This document shows positions 25,075-32,070 of a stretch of DNA of 42,325 bases, piece by piece. Source of the stretch: Deltaproteobacteria bacterium (GTDB lineage: Bacteria > Desulfobacterota > Deferrimicrobia > Deferrimicrobiales > Deferrimicrobiaceae); contig PQAK01000162.1 of the NCBI GenBank assembly GCA_003105225.1, forward strand, positions 1-42,325, given 5' to 3'. How positions within the stretch are numbered: the stretch's first letter is position 1; every line of letters begins with the position of its first letter. Position numbers and translations under genes: made by a program. The notes beneath the pieces were generated by a model that saw nothing but the letters and a program-made list of their open reading frames with translations, had not been told where the DNA came from and did no database searches.

Positions 25075-26984
25075 GAAGGGCGGCCATTCTTGCGGCGGCT
25101 GCGTTTCTCCTGGTGGGCGTCGCGGCCCGGGGGCAGGAGGAAGAGCGGCCGAAAATCTACCTCGAGAAGAAGATCTTCGCGGACATATCGGAGGGCAGGA
25201 AGAGCTTCTACGAGGTGCACACCGTTTCGGAGGGGGAAAACCTCTGGAAGATCCTCGGCCGTAAATTCTCCCTCTCCCCCCCCGCCTACCCTCCCCTGAT
25301 CAAGGAATTCCGACGGGCCAACCCCACGGTCGCCGACCCGTCCAGGCTCAAGGTCGGGCAGAAGATCCTCCTCCCGTCCGCGCCCCCCCAGCCGGTGGCT
25401 TCCCGTATGCCGGGCATGGAAGGGAAGACGGTCCCGCATCAAGTGGAAAAGGGCGAGAATCTGACCAGGATCCTGAAGAAGCAGGGGATCTCCGCCAGGA
25501 GGCTTCCCCGGTACCTGGAAGCGGTCAAGGAGATCAACGAATCCATCCGCGACGTCAACCGGATCCTGGCCGGAGCGACGATCCTGCTTCCCACGGAGGC
25601 CTATTTCGAGCCTGCGCGGGAAGCCCCGGCCGTAACCGCCTCCGCGGCGGAGCCTGCGGAGATCCCCAGGGAGCTCCCCCGGGAAGCGCCCGCGGCGGCC
25701 GTTGCGGAGGCACCGCCGCCGGCCGTCCCGCTGACCAGGGACGTCCCCAGGGAGCCGGGCGCGGAGGTTGCCGGTCCGGCGAAGCCGGAGGCGCAGATTC
25801 GCCCGCCCGCATCGCCCGCGCCCATCGCGCCGGTGGTCGAAATCCCGAAGGAGCCCCGCGGAGAGGAGACGGTGAAAAAAGAGGAGCCGGCGCCGCCTCC
25901 CGCGAAGCCTCCCTACAGGGGGCTCCTCAAGGATCTCCTCGCGGGGCTGGGGGAGAAGTGGGCGGACCGCGGCACGCTTTACCTCCCCGTCCCCTCGGGC
26001 GGCGAGGTGGTGATCAACCTGGAGGATTACCCGGTCGCGCGTTTTTCGAACGGAACCCAGGTGCTGATCGATTCCCGGGGCACGCTGCCGCGGAACGTGC
26101 GCGCGCTGATCCTGGAAACCTGGAAGAACTACCGGGTGGTGTCCCTGGACGGGAGCCGGGACGCCGGGGAGATCATCCAGCGGCTCCTCCAGTCCTCCGG
26201 GTATTACTCGGTCAAGGAAGGGCTCTCCCGCCCGCTGGTCATCGGGGAAGGGATATCCGTCACCCTGCCGGCCCGGTGGGTGGTGCTGCGGACGCCGGAG
26301 AGCCTGCTTTCCGGCGAGGTGATCCTCATCAAGGAGGTCCCCGAGAGGCCTTCGGGGAACCTGGCGGCAGTCCTCCGGTATGCCGGCCGGGTGGGCATCC
26401 GCGTGCTTCCGTACGCCACCGACCCCTCTGCGCTCGAAGGATTTCTCGCCGGGATCGACGATCCGGCCGAGGCCGCCGACCCGCCTCGAGAGGCGGTTCC
26501 CCCGGGGGGGCTTTCGGCCCTCGATTTCGCCCTGGAGTACCTCGGGATACCGAAGAAGGAGGGGGATCGCCTGAAGATCAGGGGAAAGGGGGACGCCTTC
26601 CAGCTGGTCGTCCAGCCGGAGCGGACCTTCGAGGCAGGGGGGAAGAAATATGTCGCCGACTCCGGCAGAATGGCGCCCGCGCTGCGGACGATCCTCAAGG
26701 AATCGGGCTTCACGGTATTTACGGTCATGAAGGACGAACCGGGAAGGGGGATCTTCCAACGGATCCTGAAGGAAGCCGGGCTCCCGTCGGAGGCTCGCCG
26801 GGAGTTCCTCGTTTCCGGCGGAGACAAGGAAGGCTATTCGGTCCGGGTCACGGGGACGTTCGTGACCTCGAAAGAGTGGCTGGAATCCAGGAAGGTTCGG
26901 GACGTGGCGTTCTACGGGGGCAAACTCCACCCGGCGACCCGAACGCTGATGCGCGACCTGGGTGTGGAAATCGTTGAGTGGTGA
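25071..26984 (+). CDS. Secreted protein with two LysM domains and a Pro/Ala-rich linker
   Basis: A 637-residue periplasmic protein. A signal peptide (about 1-20, RRAAILAAAAFLLVGVAARG) is followed by two LysM peptidoglycan-binding repeats (about 44-102, VHTVSEGENLWKILGRKF to VGQKILLP; and about 120-178, HQVEKGENLTRILKKQG to GATILLP). A Pro/Ala/Glu-rich linker follows (about 180-290). The remaining 340 residues match nothing I recognise and have a regular alpha/beta pattern. The start is TTG 25071 with GGGGGAGGG just upstream; this TTGA overlaps the stop of the previous gene. The role is probably cell-wall attachment of an unknown C-terminal domain. Confidence 0.72.
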   Translation: MRRAAILAAAAFLLVGVAARGQEEERPKIYLEKKIFADISEGRKSFYEVHTVSEGENLWKILGRKFSLSPPAYPPLIKEFRRANPTVADPSRLKVGQKILLPSAPPQPVASRMPGMEGKTVPHQVEKGENLTRILKKQGISARRLPRYLEAVKEINESIRDVNRILAGATILLPTEAYFEPAREAPAVTASAAEPAEIPRELPREAPAAAVAEAPPPAVPLTRDVPREPGAEVAGPAKPEAQIRPPASPAPIAPVVEIPKEPRGEETVKKEEPAPPPAKPPYRGLLKDLLAGLGEKWADRGTLYLPVPSGGEVVINLEDYPVARFSNGTQVLIDSRGTLPRNVRALILETWKNYRVVSLDGSRDAGEIIQRLLQSSGYYSVKEGLSRPLVIGEGISVTLPARWVVLRTPESLLSGEVILIKEVPERPSGNLAAVLRYAGRVGIRVLPYATDPSALEGFLAGIDDPAEAADPPREAVPPGGLSALDFALEYLGIPKKEGDRLKIRGKGDAFQLVVQPERTFEAGGKKYVADSGRMAPALRTILKESGFTVFTVMKDEPGRGIFQRILKEAGLPSEARREFLVSGGDKEGYSVRVTGTFVTSKEWLESRKVRDVAFYGGKLHPATRTLMRDLGVEIVEW

Positions 26985-27546
26985 TCCCGAAATCCAGCGG
27001 TCTTCCCTGTTCGGCCTGGTGAACTTCCGGCCGCGCATCACGGTGGTCCTCGTTTTTCTGACGCTCACCGTGGCCGTCGTCGGTTACCACTTCTGGCGGG
27101 ACATGGGAACCCGGAGGGTGGAGGGGATGGCGAAGGAAGCGCAGCGCATCTTCGACGCGGAACGGGCGGCGGGGGCGAAGGACGTCCGGCTCGATCCGGA
27201 GGCCGTCGAGGAACGGATCCGGGAATGGCTGGGGGTGAAGGTGGCGCTTCCCCGGGACGACAGGCTCTTCTCCTACACGAGCGCGACGCGCGAAAAGATC
27301 GGGAACGATGCCGCCGCGGCGGTGGGGCTCACCTTCGGCGAGGATCCCTACCTCCTCCTGATCGTTCGCCCGGACCCGCTCCGCGGCATGGAAGGCTCTC
27401 CGCTGTTTTCGGAGTCCTCGTTCCTTTCGTGGGAAAAGGGAGGGAATTCGTTCGTGTCCTGGGAGAGGGATGGGGTGGTATACTTTCTCGTCTCGAGCGT
27501 CGACTTGACGTACGCGTTCGACCTGGTGCGACAATACTTTTCCTGA
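26974..27546 (+). CDS. Single-pass membrane protein of unknown function
   Basis: About 190 residues with one clear transmembrane helix near the N-terminus (ITVVLVFLTLTVAVVGYHFW) and a soluble domain of about 150 residues outside. The arrangement resembles anti-sigma-factor-like or DUF3379-type proteins without a zinc motif, but I do not recognise the family. The start is uncertain: TTG 26974 and GTG 26962 are both in frame, both inside the end of the LysM gene. The overlap argues that it is translated with the LysM protein and acts at the same envelope site. Confidence 0.5.
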   Translation: MSGDPEIQRSSLFGLVNFRPRITVVLVFLTLTVAVVGYHFWRDMGTRRVEGMAKEAQRIFDAERAAGAKDVRLDPEAVEERIREWLGVKVALPRDDRLFSYTSATREKIGNDAAAAVGLTFGEDPYLLLIVRPDPLRGMEGSPLFSESSFLSWEKGGNSFVSWERDGVVYFLVSSVDLTYAFDLVRQYFS

Positions 27547-27583
27547 CCGACCCCTACGGCGGGAGACAACAGGAGGGAACACG

Positions 27584-28222
27584 ATGAACGTCTCGAAGCG
27601 CATGATGAGGAACCCCGTTTTCGTGGACGAGAACGACTCGATGAAGAAGGCGATGGACCTCCTGAAAGAGCGGGAGATCCGGCACCTGCCCGTCCTCAGG
27701 GACGGAGAAAAGCTCGTCGGGATCCTCTCCGAGCGGGACATCAAGCAGGCGTCCCCCTCCCCGGCGACCGCCCTCGAGATCCGCGAGATCTACTACCTCC
27801 TCGACAAGGTCAAGGTGAAGCAGATCATGACGCGGCGGCCGTACACCGTCTCCTCCTCGGCCCCGATCGAGGAGGCGGCGCTGATCATCCGGGAGAAGAA
27901 GATCGGCTGCCTGCCGGTGGTCGAGGACGGCAGGCTCGTGGGGATCCTCACGGAGACCGACATCCTCGACGCCTTCATCGAGGCGATGGGGGTGAGCGGC
28001 CCCGGCTACCGGATGGAGCTTTCCCTTCCGAACCGTCCCGGCATGCTCTTCGAGGTGTTGAAGCTCATGAAGGACTTCGAGGCCAACGTCGTGTCCGTGG
28101 CCACGGCGGCGCACGACGACACCGACCGCAAGATCCTGATCCTGCGCCTGGAGGCGAAGAACTACAAGGTCCTGAAGGCGGCGGTCAAGAAGGCCGGATT
28201 CGAGATGCTCTCCGCGGATTGA
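27584..28222 (+). CDS. CBS-CBS-ACT regulatory protein (AcuB-like), second copy
   Basis: A 212-residue protein with two CBS domains (IRHLPVLRDGEKLVGILSERD and IGCLPVVEDGRLVGILTETDILDAF) and a C-terminal ACT domain (LSLPNRPGMLFEVLKLMKD). Architecture and length match the protein at 16154-16813, and the two are clearly paralogous though diverged. ATG 27584 follows AGGAGGGA at ideal spacing. It is likely an adenylate- and amino-acid-responsive regulator. It lies 37 bases after the one-TM gene and may end that operon. Confidence 0.85.
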   Translation: MNVSKRMMRNPVFVDENDSMKKAMDLLKEREIRHLPVLRDGEKLVGILSERDIKQASPSPATALEIREIYYLLDKVKVKQIMTRRPYTVSSSAPIEEAALIIREKKIGCLPVVEDGRLVGILTETDILDAFIEAMGVSGPGYRMELSLPNRPGMLFEVLKLMKDFEANVVSVATAAHDDTDRKILILRLEAKNYKVLKAAVKKAGFEMLSAD

Positions 28223-28259
28223 TTTTCGTCAAGGAACGGCGTCGGGGGCAATGACATCG

Positions 28260-28265
28260 TATAAT
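28260..28265 (+). promoter_or_regulatory. Perfect TATAAT before the nfu gene
   Basis: TATAAT stands 29 bases before the Nfu ATG with a suitable ribosome site (GGGAGG, 28282-28287) between. At 17 bases upstream the -35 position reads CGGCGT, so the promoter would need an activator or is only a chance match. Confidence 0.35.
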
Positions 28266-28294
28266 ACAAGTAGATTCCAACGGGAGGTACTTCC

Positions 28295-28513
28295 ATGAGA
28301 TTGGAAGTCGAAAAGGTATTGGACAGCATTCGCCCCGCCCTCCAGGCCGACGGGGGAGACGTGGAACTCGTCGACGTCGACGGGGGCGTGGTGAAGGTGC
28401 GCCTCACGGGCGCATGCGGTGGGTGCCCGATGGCGACGATGACGCTGAAGGGCGGCATCGAGGCGGCGCTCAAGGAAGAGATTCCCTCGGTTCAGCGAGT
28501 GGAATCGGTTTGA
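28295..28513 (+). CDS. NifU C-terminal-like Fe-S scaffold (Nfu)
   Basis: A 72-residue protein that is only the NifU C-terminal domain. The motif GACGGCPMATMTLK carries the CxxC that holds a shared [4Fe-4S] cluster between two subunits. LQADGGDVELVDVDGG is the family's N-terminal signature. It would carry or hand on clusters to apoproteins. It precedes a ferredoxin gene by 26 bases and lies about 1.2 kb from the nifS-like/iscU genes. Confidence 0.92.
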   Translation: MRLEVEKVLDSIRPALQADGGDVELVDVDGGVVKVRLTGACGGCPMATMTLKGGIEAALKEEIPSVQRVESV

Positions 28514-28539
28514 CCGAACCAATTCAGCAGGGAGGAAAC

Positions 28540-28710
28540 ATGGCGTACAAGATCACGGAGGAATGCATCGCCTGCGGCGCGTGCGCGCCGGAGTGCCCCG
28601 CCCAGTGCATCTCCGAGGGGGATCCCATCTACATAATCGATGCGAGCAAGTGCACCGATTGCGCCGCATGCGCAGGCGTGTGTCCCACCGCTGCGTGCGT
28701 TCCCGCGTAG
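28540..28710 (+). CDS. 2[4Fe-4S] ferredoxin
   Basis: A 56-residue clostridial-type ferredoxin with two full cluster motifs, CIACGACAPECP and CTDCAACAGVCP, each CxxCxxCxxxCP. The length is normal for this small class. It carries low-potential electrons in the cytoplasm. ATG 28540 follows GGAGGAAA. It shares a transcript with the Nfu gene and is followed by a strong terminator. Confidence 0.95.
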   Translation: MAYKITEECIACGACAPECPAQCISEGDPIYIIDASKCTDCAACAGVCPTAACVPA

Positions 28711-28756
28711 CGGGACCATCCGGGAAACAGGGCCGGTTGCGGCCCGCGAAAACCGC

Positions 28757-28800
28757 ACGGGAGGCGAAAGCACACCTTTTCGCCTCCCGTCGATTTTTTT
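28757..28800 (+). terminator. Rho-independent terminator after the ferredoxin gene
   Basis: A perfect 13-bp stem (28757-28769 with 28778-28790) with an eight-base loop is followed by CGATTTTTTT. It closes the nfu-ferredoxin unit. On the minus strand it follows the stop of the TlpA-like gene by about 30 bases, but without a T-tract. Confidence 0.9.
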
Positions 28801-28820
28801 ATGGCGGACGCCTCCCCGGT

Positions 28821-29363
28821 TTACAGGAGTTTCCGGACCTCGCGCTCGAAGGCGTCCCTGTCGATGTAGCCGACGTGGACATTGCGGATGCGGCCGTCCT
28901 TGCCGACGAAGAACGTGGTGGGGATGGAGGTGACCCCGCCGTAGGCCTTGGCGGTGGCGATGTCTCCCATGAGGACGCGGTACCCGATCCCGTTTTCCAT
29001 CATGAACGAGGGCAGGTTCCGCTTCGTATCCGAATCGAGGGAGATGCCGACGAGCTCGAAACCGCTGCCGCGGTATTTGTTGTAGACCTCGACGAAGCCG
29101 GGGATCTCCTCGCGGCAGGGCCGGCACCAGGTCGCAAAGAAGTTGATGACGATGGGTTTCCCGGCGAACTGGGAGGAGTGGATCCGGTTCCCGCTGGTAT
29201 CGGCCAGGGTGAACGGAGGTGCCATCCGGGGGCCGTCTCCGGGGGAGACGGGGGACGAATCCTCCCGCATGCCGCCCGTGCCGGGCTGCCAGCCGCGTTG
29301 CCAGAGCACGGCCGCCAGGAATGCCAGCGCCAGGAGGCCTGCCAGCGTCAGGGATTTCTTCAT
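28821..29363 (-). CDS. TlpA-like thiol-disulfide protein, membrane-anchored
   Basis: A 180-residue thioredoxin-fold protein exported through an N-terminal signal anchor (about residues 4-20). The active site is FFATWCRPCREEIPGF (CxxC = CRPC), the cis-Pro is in VTSIPTTFFVGKDGRI, and APPFTLADTSGN is the usual AhpC/TlpA entry. Proteins of this type supply reductant for periplasmic targets, often cytochrome c maturation, which would fit a cell with c-type hemes. ATG 29363 gives a complete signal; its ribosome site is weak. It is divergent from the Fe-S operon. Confidence 0.87.
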   Translation of the reverse strand: MKKSLTLAGLLALAFLAAVLWQRGWQPGTGGMREDSSPVSPGDGPRMAPPFTLADTSGNRIHSSQFAGKPIVINFFATWCRPCREEIPGFVEVYNKYRGSGFELVGISLDSDTKRNLPSFMMENGIGYRVLMGDIATAKAYGGVTSIPTTFFVGKDGRIRNVHVGYIDRDAFEREVRKLL

Positions 29364-29383
29364 GGGGAGTATTTTACAATACC

Positions 29384-29413
29384 TTGACCCTTCACCGGGC
29401 TTGATATTATATG
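29384..29413 (+). promoter_or_regulatory. Candidate promoter of the ferritin-like/nifS/iscU operon
   Basis: TTGACC (29384-29389, five of six) and TATATG (29408-29413, four of six) are 18 bases apart. The leader to the first gene would be about 115 bases and contains a small hairpin (GGCCG-AAA-CGGCC, 29430-29442). On the minus strand the same AT-rich patch carries TATAAT (29411-29406), which could serve the TlpA-like gene. Confidence 0.45.
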
Positions 29414-29534
29414 AAAATAGGGTCGCAATGGCCGAAACGGCCGGGACCATTCGTCAATCCTATTACCGTATCTTCATAAAGACGCAACCAGGCGGCGGCC
29501 CGCTTCAGCCGGATCACCTTACGGGAGGGCATCG

Positions 29535-29732
29535 ATGGCGAAATGGAGCATGGAGGAGGTGTTGCGCATGGCGCTGCGGCTCGAGCTGCAGAACTACGGG
29601 GAGTACCAGAAGGGGGCGCAGGAGGCGCAGATTCCCGCGCTGAAGGCGATGTTCTCCTTCCTCGCCGAGGAGGAGAAGGGCCACATCAAGCTCATCCGCG
29701 ACAAGATGGCCGAGTTCAAGGTGAAGGAGTAG
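29535..29732 (+). CDS. Half-size ferritin-like (rubrerythrin-type) protein
   Basis: A 65-residue protein predicted as two helices. The first carries LRLELQNYGEYQKGAQ with a candidate metal-ligand Glu, the second FLAEEEKGHIKLI with the ExxH diiron motif. This equals half of a four-helix ferritin-like domain, so a diiron site would need a dimer. ATG 29535 follows GGGAGGG. It is the first gene of an operon with a cysteine desulfurase-like protein and IscU. A role as iron carrier or peroxide guard for cluster assembly is inference. Confidence 0.75.
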   Translation: MAKWSMEEVLRMALRLELQNYGEYQKGAQEAQIPALKAMFSFLAEEEKGHIKLIRDKMAEFKVKE

Positions 29733-29747
29733 GACGGGAGACGGGCG

Positions 29748-30962
29748 ATGGCGCGCATCTTCTTCGACCATATCTCCACCTCGCCCCTCGATCCCCGGGT
29801 CTTCGAGGCGATGCGGCCGTACTTCCTGGAAGTCTACGGGAACCCGTCGTCGCATATCCACGACCAGGGGCAGGCGGCGCTGAAGGCGGTGGATGCGGCC
29901 AGGGCGGAGGTCGCATCGCTCCTCAACGCCGGTCCCGGCGAGATCGTCTTTACCTCGGGGGCGACCGAGTCGAACAACCTGGCGGTCAAGGGCGCAGCAG
30001 AGGCGGCCGGGAGGAAAGGCGGGCACATCGTCGTCTCGGACGTGGAACACTTCTCGGTCCTGAACGCCCTGATCCCCCTGCGCAACCGGGGAGTCGAGGT
30101 CACGACGGTCCCGGTCGACTCCGACGGCAAAGTCGACCCCGGGGACGTCGCCGGGGCCATTCGCTCCGACACGATGCTCGTATCGGTCATGCAGGCCAAT
30201 TCGGAGATCGGAACGATCCAGCCCGTCGCCGAAATCGGCAGGATCGCGCGGGAGCGGGGGGTCCTTTTCCACACGGACGCCACCGCTTCCGCGGGGCACA
30301 TCCCCCTGGACGTGCGAACGATCGGCGCGGACCTGGTCACGCTCTCCGCGCACAACTTCTACGGGCCCAAGGGCGCCGGCGCGCTCTTTGTCCGCGAGGG
30401 GGTGGCGCTGGTCTCGCAGATCGACGGCGGGTTCCAGGAAAGAGGCTTCCGCGCGGGCACCGAGAATGTCCCCGGCATCGTCGGGATGGGGGCGGCCGCC
30501 GGGATCGCGAAGCGCGAGATGGGGGAATGGGATTTTCGCCTGCGCCGGCTCGGGAAACGGCTGTGGGAGGGGATCGCCGCCTCGGTCGATCATCTCCATT
30601 TCACGGGGCATCCGTCGGACCGGCTCCCGGGGCACGTGAGCTTCTGGGTGGAATATGCCGAAGGGGAGTCGCTCCTGCTGTTCCTCAACGTGAACGGGAT
30701 CATGGCCGCGTCGGGCTCCGCGTGCAGCTCGAACCTGCGGGGGCACGACGAGGAGGACCTGGTGGCGTCGCCCGTCCTGCGGGCGATCGGGGTCCCCTCC
30801 GACATCTGCACCGGCTCGATCACCTTCAGCCTGGGAAAGGGGAACACCGAGGCGGAGGTCGACGAGGTCGTAAGCGTTCTCCCGGGCATCGTGAAGCGGC
30901 TCTGGGAGATGTCGCCGACCTATCTCGATTACCAGAAGCAGAAGGCGCAAGGAGGCGCGTAG
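29748..30962 (+). CDS. NifS/IscS-like cysteine desulfurase with substituted PLP lysine
   Basis: A 404-residue class V aminotransferase-fold protein of the IscS/NifS type. The substrate-cysteine loop ASGSACSS holds Cys326, and the His of the VEHFSV motif and the Asp of HTDATAS are kept. The PLP-lysine motif, normally SAHK(x)xGPKG, reads SAHNFYGPKG, so residue 203 is Asn (codon AAC 30354). The Gln that normally follows the DAT motif is Ala. It may be a low-activity, non-PLP or sulfur-relay protein; an archaeal IscS with Asp at this site is known. It lies between a half-ferritin and iscU. Confidence 0.85.
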   Translation: MARIFFDHISTSPLDPRVFEAMRPYFLEVYGNPSSHIHDQGQAALKAVDAARAEVASLLNAGPGEIVFTSGATESNNLAVKGAAEAAGRKGGHIVVSDVEHFSVLNALIPLRNRGVEVTTVPVDSDGKVDPGDVAGAIRSDTMLVSVMQANSEIGTIQPVAEIGRIARERGVLFHTDATASAGHIPLDVRTIGADLVTLSAHNFYGPKGAGALFVREGVALVSQIDGGFQERGFRAGTENVPGIVGMGAAAGIAKREMGEWDFRLRRLGKRLWEGIAASVDHLHFTGHPSDRLPGHVSFWVEYAEGESLLLFLNVNGIMAASGSACSSNLRGHDEEDLVASPVLRAIGVPSDICTGSITFSLGKGNTEAEVDEVVSVLPGIVKRLWEMSPTYLDYQKQKAQGGA

Positions 30963-30964
30963 CG

Positions 30965-31348
30965 ATGGCGGGCGGACCGTATACGGCGAAGGTGATGGAT
31001 CATTTCATGAATCCCAGGAACGTCGGGGAGATCGAGAACGCCGACGGCGTCGGCGAGGTCGGCAACCCCGCCTGCGGCGACATGATGCGGCTCTACCTCA
31101 AGGTGGAGGAGGGAAAGATCGTCGACGCGAAGTTCCGCACGTTCGGGTGCGGCGCGGCGATCGCCTCCAGCTCGATGCTGACCGAGATGATCAAGGGGAA
31201 GACGCTCGAGGAGGCGCGGGCGATCACGAACCAGCAGGTCGCCGAAGCGCTCGACGGGCTCCCCCCCGTGAAGATCCACTGTTCCGTGATGGCGGAGCAG
31301 GCCGTGAAGGCCGCGCTGGACGACTACGTCAAAAAGAATCCCGGCTGA
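30965..31348 (+). CDS. iscU: Fe-S cluster scaffold IscU
   Basis: A 127-residue scaffold on which [2Fe-2S] and [4Fe-4S] clusters are built. All three cluster cysteines and the nearby Asp are present: PACGDMMRL, FGCGAAIASSS and IHCSVMAE. The chaperone-recognition motif LPPVK precedes the last Cys, but no hscAB genes are in the window. ATG 30965 lies two bases after the desulfurase stop. Together they form the core sulfur-to-cluster step. Confidence 0.95.
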   Translation: MAGGPYTAKVMDHFMNPRNVGEIENADGVGEVGNPACGDMMRLYLKVEEGKIVDAKFRTFGCGAAIASSSMLTEMIKGKTLEEARAITNQQVAEALDGLPPVKIHCSVMAEQAVKAALDDYVKKNPG

Positions 31349-31361
31349 CGGAGGCTCTCCC

Positions 31362-31829
31362 ATGATCGACCTCAACGAGAATGAAATCCTCCAGGTCGCC
31401 GTCGTCCACGAGGAGCGGGCCCGCAGGTATTACGAGCACCAGGCGTCCCGGCATCCCGGGGACCCGGCGGGGGACCTGTTCTCGTTCCTCGCGGGGGAGG
31501 AAGAGGGGCACATCCGGAAGCTCTCCGCCAAGTACGGCGTGCCGAAGATCGAAGCCGGCTGGGAGGAGAAATACCTTCCCTTTCTCATCGACCTGGAAAG
31601 GCTCGCCTGGGAGGAGGGCGTGGATGCGGAGGCGACGAAGGGGCCCGAAGCGGTCCGCAAGGGGCTGCTGATCGCAAAAAAGGCGGAGTCGCACGCGATC
31701 GATTTTTACCACCGGGCCTCCCGCGTCGTCGAGGACAAGAACACGAAGGGCCTGCTCGCGGAACTGGAGTCGGAAGAGAGAATGCACCTGATGAAGATCG
31801 AGAGATACCTGAAAGAGCTGCAGGGATAG
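31362..31829 (+). CDS. Rubrerythrin-like ferritin-family protein
   Basis: A 155-residue four-helix protein. Diiron-type motifs appear in each helix: HEERARRYYEHQA, LAGEEEGHIRKL (ExxH), KKAESHAIDFYHRA and ELESEERMHLMKIE. It lacks the rubredoxin-like CxxC tail, so it is a short rubrerythrin-type (erythrin-like) protein. It would bind two irons and may remove peroxide or store iron next to cluster assembly. ATG 31362 follows GGAGG. Its first two helices resemble the half-size proteins on either side. Confidence 0.8.
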   Translation: MIDLNENEILQVAVVHEERARRYYEHQASRHPGDPAGDLFSFLAGEEEGHIRKLSAKYGVPKIEAGWEEKYLPFLIDLERLAWEEGVDAEATKGPEAVRKGLLIAKKAESHAIDFYHRASRVVEDKNTKGLLAELESEERMHLMKIERYLKELQG

Positions 31830-31858
31830 AACCGCCGACCATCCACCGGGAGGGAACC

Positions 31859-32056
31859 ATGCCGATGTCGCCGATCGAGATCATCCGGATGGCGCTGGAT
31901 AGGGAAAAAGACGCCGTCCGCGACTACACCGAGTACGCCAAGACCGCCGAGGACCCCTCGATCCGCGAGATGTTCCTCTTCCTTGCGGGGGAGGAGAAAA
32001 AGCACGTGCGGCTGCTCCAGGCGGAAGTCGAGAAGGAAGTCTACCAGGAAATGTAG
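31859..32056 (+). CDS. Half-size ferritin-like protein, second copy
   Basis: A 65-residue protein of two predicted helices (MALDREKDAVRDYTEYAK, then FLFLAGEEKKHVRLL with ExxH). It is the same size as the protein at 29535-29732 and has the same motif order, suggesting duplication with divergence. ATG 31859 follows GGGAGGGAA. It ends 14 bases before cysS. It is perhaps a homo- or hetero-dimer partner of the first copy. Confidence 0.75.
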   Translation: MPMSPIEIIRMALDREKDAVRDYTEYAKTAEDPSIREMFLFLAGEEKKHVRLLQAEVEKEVYQEM

Positions 32057-32070
32057 CCCCGGGGGGAAGC

